Made by a program: the position numbers and the translations under genes. Below are positions 58,759 to 64,000 of a DNA stretch of 64,000 bases, piece after piece. Numbering within the stretch: the stretch's first letter is position 1; the number at the start of each line of letters is the position of its first letter. Below the pieces are notes generated by a model. It ran no database searches and was not told the origin of the DNA. It saw nothing but the letters and a program-made list of their open reading frames with translations. Origin of the DNA: Mercurialis annua (lineage: Eukaryota > Streptophyta > Magnoliopsida > Malpighiales > Euphorbiaceae); contig NC_065571.1 in assembly GCF_937616625.2 (NCBI RefSeq), positions 30,175,879 to 30,239,878 on the forward strand, written 5' to 3'.

Positions 58759-59400
58759 TACAGGTTTGGCATCCTTTTATACAGTCAACTTATGAGATGC
58801 TATTGTTGGATCTATCCCCACGACTTCCGAAGCATCTGCGGCAAAGGTGGCTCTGTTCCACTTTAACACGTTCTTGATCTCTGCTGCTACTCCCTCTGAT
58901 ATTTCCGTTCCAATCATTACTGCCTTCTTCTGGGTGATTTGGAATTCTACCATGTTACCTACTGGTGCGTTCCTATCTCCCTATTCTTCTTCTGGATCTT
59001 CAGGAAATGCTTCAAAATTCAAAATTTTGCCTCCTTCTTCCGTTATCAAATTGCATTCTCTTGCAGCTAGCTTGCTCCCTTTTACGGTTACTATCCCCTC
59101 TTCGTAAGGAATTTTTAGTGTTATCTTCAGTGCTTCCCCCAATTATTTCCAATTCTGCCATCCCTTCTGGTTTAATGGGTTTTCCTCCAAAACCAACCAG
59201 TGGAACAGACAGCTACCTGAGATCTGTCACCGATCCCCTCATCCCCTCAAAGACTTGCAAGGTGAGAAGGTTAACCGCGCTTCCTTCGTCAACCAGGATC
59301 CTTATTACTCTGAAATTGTTAATCAGCGCCTTGATGACTAACGCATCATTGTGTGGTTCTTGTACATGCTTTCCATCTTCTGGTCCAAAGGTGACCAATG
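58759..59400 (-). pseudogene. Gypsy protease region and linker (degenerate)
   Basis: Minus strand. The aspartic protease motif I-L-V-D-E-G-S-A lies at about 59276-59300. The family's D-S/T-G has become D-E-G at the second position. The motif L-V-G-F-G-G-K-P follows at about 59170-59200, then at least two frameshifts and stops before RT. No intron-like GT-AG segment is evident between protease and RT, where Ogre elements usually have theirs. Confidence 0.75.
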
Positions 59401-61434
59401 GTAGTCCTTCTACGGGTTCTTTAGTACTTATTGAGTATACGCCCTTACGAATGTTATTCTTTTGTGACCTTGAATAAGGTTCCCCTCCTTCAATTATGTT
59501 AATTACTCCCATGGGCTCCTTGAACCTTTTATTCGCCTCTTCTTTCTCTACATGTTCGGGTTTTCTTTTTTCTGCACTTCCTTTTGTGTGTACGAACTTC
59601 TTCAGAAGTCCTGATTGGATCAGCTGTTCTATATCTCGCTTCAAGTCCCAACATCTATCTGTGTCGTGGCCATATCCCTCATGAAATCTACAATACTTTC
59701 TTTTGTCTCTTTCTTTGTCTGGGTGTAGCTTCCTGGGTGCGTTGTACATGATTCTATTGTTTTTCATCCAGCTGAATATCTCCACTGGTGCTCTGTTCAA
59801 AGGTGTGAAGTCAAATGGTTTATTTTCTCTTCCATATCTCTGCGTTCTGTCATCTCCTCCTCTACTGCGGTATTTCTCCTGTTTGTCCTCCTCGTACTGT
59901 CTTGTCAACGTTCTCCTTGCTTCATCCAGTTCCACATACATATGAGCTATCGCCATTAACTCTTGAAAAGTTGTAGGCTTCTTCATCAAGATTTTGTCTC
60001 TCAATCGTTCAAACCTCGTTCCCATCTTCATAGCTTCTATGGCTGTATCATGTTCAGATGTTCTATCTGAACGGCTTCTTTGTTGAATCTGTCAACGAAA
60101 TTTTTCAACGTCTCGCTTTCTCCTTGTCTGAACTTATGGAGATCACTTGAATTTTTCTGTAGAGGAATGTTTGTGCGAAAGCGCCCTTTATATGCTGTTG
60201 CTAGTTCTGCAAATGTTCCAATGGTATTGGATTTCAGTCCCAAGTACCACTTCTTCGCTGATCCCTTGAGCGTGGCCGGAAATACTCTGCACAACATTGG
60301 ATCTGACACATCCTGAAGCATCATTATCGTTTTAAACTTTGAGATGTAGCTTTTTGGATATCCCGTCCCATCAAAGGGTTCGAACGTGGGTAGTTTGAAA
60401 CGAGAGGAGAATTTTACGTCTAATACTTCTCTCTTTAACGGCGAGCAATCGTCTCCTCCTTCTTCGTTCTCGTAGCTATCATTCTGGTACTTCTTCATCG
60501 CATTTTTGATTTTTTCATCCAGGGTGTTCTTTTCTCCTGCCGCTCTTCTTCTGTTTGAAGAGTAACTTTCAGCATCTCGTTCTTTCCGTCTGCTTCTACC
60601 TTCTTCTTTCTCTAGGTCTACGTACTCTCTCTGTTTCTTTGCGACTTCTTCTTCTCTTGATTTTTAGGTCAATGGTGCAGCCTTGTCTCCATTTTCCTTT
60701 CCGGCACCCCCTGGAAGTGGGGCCTTGAATATACGTCGGGTAGCCGTTTCTTTATCCCTCTGCGCCTCTTTGTCTCTGCCTTTCGAAATTGGTTCAGATT
60801 GCTGCCTTCTTTGAGCTAGTGATTTGTTTACCTCATCCGTCTTCTCCCTTGCAATTCCCAACAGCTTATCCTGGAAATCGTTAACCCTCTTCATCACTGC
60901 CTCATGATATAAAGGGGGAAGCTGAACTCCTGGCGGTACATATGGTGGAACGTATCCTGCTGTTGTAGCGGTGACTGTCCCTTCTACGTCTAGGGACGGG
61001 AAAGGAATTGGCCCGGTGGGCCTTTGATATCCTTGATAGTACTGGCTGCCCCACAGGCTGTAGGTCTGCGGCCAGCTTGTCGCGTTCTGCTGATACATGG
61101 GAGGTGCATAGTACATGTGTTGTGGAGTATAATAATTCCAAGGAGGAAATACCTGATTAGCTCCTGGCGGTTGCGCTCCTCTGCCAATCAGTCCTGCTGC
61201 TGATCCGGGTATGGAAACCAGTGGTGTACTGCTCGCACTCGCTGTTCCTGATCCAATGGGGATTCCTGAGCTGGTCCTCAAAGGGTTGGTTACTCCTATA
61301 GTCCTCGCCGGAGGTGGGTGAAAGGGAAAAACCATCCCATCTGTTCTTGCTAACAGAGTGGGATTGCTTCCCCCTGCCATCTCTTTGTTCCTTGCTTCAA
61401 CTCCAGGTGGCGGTGGTTCATCATGGTTGTCCAT
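59401..61434 (-). pseudogene. Gypsy gag (degenerate)
   Basis: Minus strand from ATG at 61434, only about 75 bases after the LTR. The N-terminal third (60664-61434) is Pro/Gly/Tyr-rich and ends with a Lys/Glu-rich segment and a TAA at 60664-60666. The retrotransposon gag core follows in the same frame (60037-60498, with F-D-G-T and a K-K-W-Y-L-G-L block). A one-base shift at about 60040 leads to the frame with a C-x2-H-x4-H-x4-C finger (Y-C-R-F-H...G-H...C), a CHHC variant of the usual CCHC knuckle, as in Tat/Ogre-type Gags. It would form the virus-like particle; two lesions disable it. Confidence 0.9.
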
Positions 61435-61489
61435 GAGTCTCTTTCAGTTCGTAGAACCAAAATTGATTTATTTAGGAAAGAAAAATCGT

Positions 61490-61507
61490 TCCCCACAGAC
61501 GGCGCCA
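61490..61507 (-). promoter_or_regulatory. Primer-binding site of gypsy element
   Basis: On the minus strand TGGCGCCGTCTGTGGGGA begins two bases after the 5' LTR. This sequence type is found in Tat/Ogre-like plant elements; I recall tRNA-Arg as the primer but cannot verify it here. Confidence 0.85.
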
Positions 61508-61509
61508 AA

Positions 61510-61926
61510 TGATGGTTCTTCGAATGGTAATGTCTTCTCTTGATGACATGAGATCACGAACACAGGTCAGAATGAGTCGGACGTGTTGTATCCGACCACA
61601 CTCCGATGCTTAAGTCAGATACGTTGTAGGGTTAAAGATAAATGATGTAGTTTCAAGAGAAGGAATTAGGGTTTTACCTTTAGTCTTTGCTAGTTTTATA
61701 TAGAATCCTCTCCAAGTCATTGACTTAAAGTCATCTTCCTGTGGTTGTATTCAATTTGGACTATGCTAGAAGATAGAGATTAGGTTAATCTCTACATTCC
61801 CGGATTCCAAAGTTCATGTCAGTTAGGATCTACGTCTGCTGACTGGTTTCTACTGTCTGATATATGCGTACTGTTATCTTCGGTGTCTGTTGACTATATG
61901 CAGGGGAGTCAACTGCGTATCCACCA
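61510..61926 (-). repeat. 5' LTR of gypsy element
   Basis: 417 bp, begins TGGTGGATACGC and ends ACCATCA on the minus strand, with TSD GTTCA outside. A TATATAGAATCC stretch (plus-strand notation 61697-61708) could supply the core promoter on the minus strand, but this is uncertain. Confidence 0.94.
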
Positions 61927-64000
61927 GTTCAATTTATTACGAAACACAACCAAACGTTTCCCCTTTTTAGTGATTTAAGCAAACGTTTAATACGTTTCAA
62001 AACAAATCCAAACGTTACAAAGTTACGGAAAAAAATATCCAAACTTTTCTCCTTTTTAGAGTTTAAGCCAAACATTTACAAACGTTACCGAACAAATCCA
62101 AACGTTTCACCTTTTTAGCGGTTTAACCAAACGTTTAAAACATTACGAAACCAATCAAAACGTTTAAAATGTTATGAATTAAATCCTAACATTTCACCTT
62201 TTTAGAAATTTAAGACAAATGTTTACAAACGTTATGAAACAAATCCAAACATTTCACCTTTTTAATGATCTAACCCAGACGTTTAAAACGTTACTAAACC
62301 AATCCAAACCTTTAAAACGTTACGAAACAAATCTAAGCATTTCACCTTTTTAGCGATTTAAGCCAAACGTTTAAAACGTTACGAAACAAATCCTAACGTT
62401 TCGCCTTTTTAGCGATTTAAGCCAAACGTTTAAAACGTAATGAAACAAATCCTAATGTTTCTCGTTTTTAGCGATTTAATCATAATGCTTAAAACGTTTT
62501 GAAACAAATCCAAACATTTCCCCTTTTTAGAGATTTTAGTCAAACGTTTAAAATGTTTCGAAACAAGTCCAAACGTTTCCTCTTTTTAGTGAATTAAACC
62601 AAACGTTTACAACGTTAAGAACAAATCCAAATATGTCATCTTTATAGCGATTTAAGCTAAACATTTACAAACATGACGAAACAAATATAAATGTTTCACC
62701 TTTTTAGCGATTTAAGCCAAACGTTTAAAATGTTACGAAACCAAAAGTTTAGAACATTACGAAACAAATCCTAACTTTTAACTTTTTTAGTGATTTAAGC
62801 CAAACGTTTAAAACATTACGAAAAAAATCCTAATGTTTCACCTTTTTAGCGATTTAAGCCAAACGTTTAAAACGCTACGAAACAAATCCTAACGTTTCTC
62901 CTTTTTAGCGATTTAAGCCAAACATTTAAAACGTTTCGAAACAAATCCAAAGGTTTCACCTTTTTAGTGATTTAAGATAAATGTTTAAAACGTTACCAAA
63001 CAAATCCAAACATTTAAAATGCTACGAAAAAATTTCTAACGTTTCACCTTAATAGCGATTTAAGCCAAACTTTTAAAATGTTGCGAAACAAATTCTAATG
63101 TTTCAGCTTTTTAGCAATTTAAGCCAAAAGTGTAAAAAGTTACGAAACAAATCCAAACGTTTCACCTTTTTTGCGATTTAAGCCAAACGTTTTAAACTTT
63201 ACGAAATCAATCCAAATGTTTAAAACGTTATGCAAAAAATCCAAACGTTTCTCCTTTTTAGCGATTTAAGCCAAAGTTTATAAACATTACGAAACAAATC
63301 CAAATGTTTCACCTTTTTAGCGATTAAAGGCAAACGTTTAAAACGTTACTAAACCAATCCAAATATAACAAAACAAATCCAATCGTTACAAAACAAATCC
63401 AAACGTTTCACATTTTTATCAATTTAAGGCAAAACTTTAAAACGTTACGAAACTAATCCAAATGTTTAAAACGTAACGAAACAAATCCAAACATTTCACC
63501 TTTTTAGCGATTTAAGCCAAATGTTTACAAATGCTACGAAACAAATCCAAATATTTAAAACGTTGCGAAACAAATCCAAACATTTCAAAACGTTACGAAA
63601 CAAATCCACACATTTCATCTTTTTAGCGATTTAAGCCAGACGTTACCAAGCGTTATGAAAGAAATCTAAACGTTTCACTTTTTTAGCGATTTTAGCCAAA
63701 TAATATCATATGTTACGAAACAAATCCATACGTTTCACCTTATTAGCGATTTAAGCCAAACATTTAAAACGTCACTTAATCAATCCAAACATTTAAAACG
63801 TTATGAAATAAATCCAAACGTTTCACCTTATTAGCGATTTAAGCCATACGTTTAAAACGTTACGAAACAAATCCAAACATTTCACCTTTTTAGTGATTTA
63901 AACCAAACATTTACAAACATGACGAAACAAATCCTAACGTTTCACCTTTATAGTGATTTAAGCCAAACGTTTAAAACGCAACGAAACCAATCCAAACATT
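61927..64000. repeat. Satellite array, block 5
   Basis: About 2.1 kb of the same satellite, running off the window's right edge. It has the same 59/88-bp organisation as the earlier blocks and no embedded gene. Confidence 0.96.

Larger units (their letters stand above)
52560..61926 (-). mobile_element. Degenerate Ty3/gypsy (Tat/Ogre-like) element with antisense gene
   Basis: 9367 bp with 417-bp LTRs at each end and a perfect TSD GTTCA (52555-52559, 61927-61931), inserted in the satellite. On the minus strand it begins TGGTGGATACGC; then come the primer-binding site, gag, protease, RT, RNase H and integrase, and then a region with a gene on the opposite strand and the polypurine tract. By eye the LTRs differ at about 25-30 of 417 positions (about 6%), the oldest dated insertion here. 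Pol has stops, frameshifts and altered catalytic residues. The primer site, integrase C-terminus and antisense gene favour the Tat group. Confidence 0.95.

Noticed and set aside
16748..64000. CRISPR-like regular repeats
   Set aside because: No unique spacers: the whole unit repeats with gradual drift, and the context is a plant satellite.

Overview
The window is AT-rich plant nuclear DNA, most likely from a dicot. Evidence: plant-type Ty1/copia and Ty3/gypsy LTR retrotransposons with plant primer-binding sites, a large non-autonomous LTR element, a Mutator-like foldback element, and a diverged CpG-bearing satellite. I see no ordinary host gene, tRNA or rRNA. It reads as (peri)centromeric or other repeat-dense heterochromatin. 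The species cannot be named from the sequence.

Layout. 1-16747 is an old, decayed copia element (internal remnants 1-1343 and 10081-11996; 3' LTR 11997-13640 plus 16387-16747). A young, apparently intact copia element (1344-10075, TSD AGTTT) split its internal region, and a solo gypsy-type LTR (13641-16381, TSD TCATC) split its 3' LTR. From 16748 to the end the background is a satellite array (five blocks, about 21.7 kb in total) built from 29-30 bp subrepeats. It is interrupted by a 369-bp MULE-like foldback (18298-18666, 10-bp TSD); a 10.6-kb LARD-like element on the minus strand (19754-30312, TSD GTTTC) with 3-kb LTRs and a 4.5-kb non-coding interior; a second solo LTR (31105-33866); a 5'-truncated LTR of the same subfamily (38695-41153); and a degenerate minus-strand Tat/Ogre-like gypsy element (52560-61926, TSD GTTCA).

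The gypsy element is the most interesting object. Its gag-pro-RT-RNaseH-INT reads on the minus strand, but between pol and the 3' LTR lies an extra gene in the opposite orientation (53343-55445). That gene has its own TATA box, at least one well-formed intron, a Transposase_28-like N-terminus, a nuclear-localisation-like motif and a coiled coil. The pol gene itself appears to contain a 65-bp GT-AG intron that splits the codon of the RNase H catalytic glutamate, and a similar 66-bp insertion in integrase whose acceptor is damaged.

Relative ages from LTR pairs compared by eye: young copia about 0.7% different, LARD about 1.3%, gypsy about 6%; the satellite predates all of them. Only the copia at 1344-10075 looks coding-competent. 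It could supply proteins only to copia relatives. The LARD and related solo LTRs have Ty3/gypsy-type ends and would need an autonomous partner that is not in this window.
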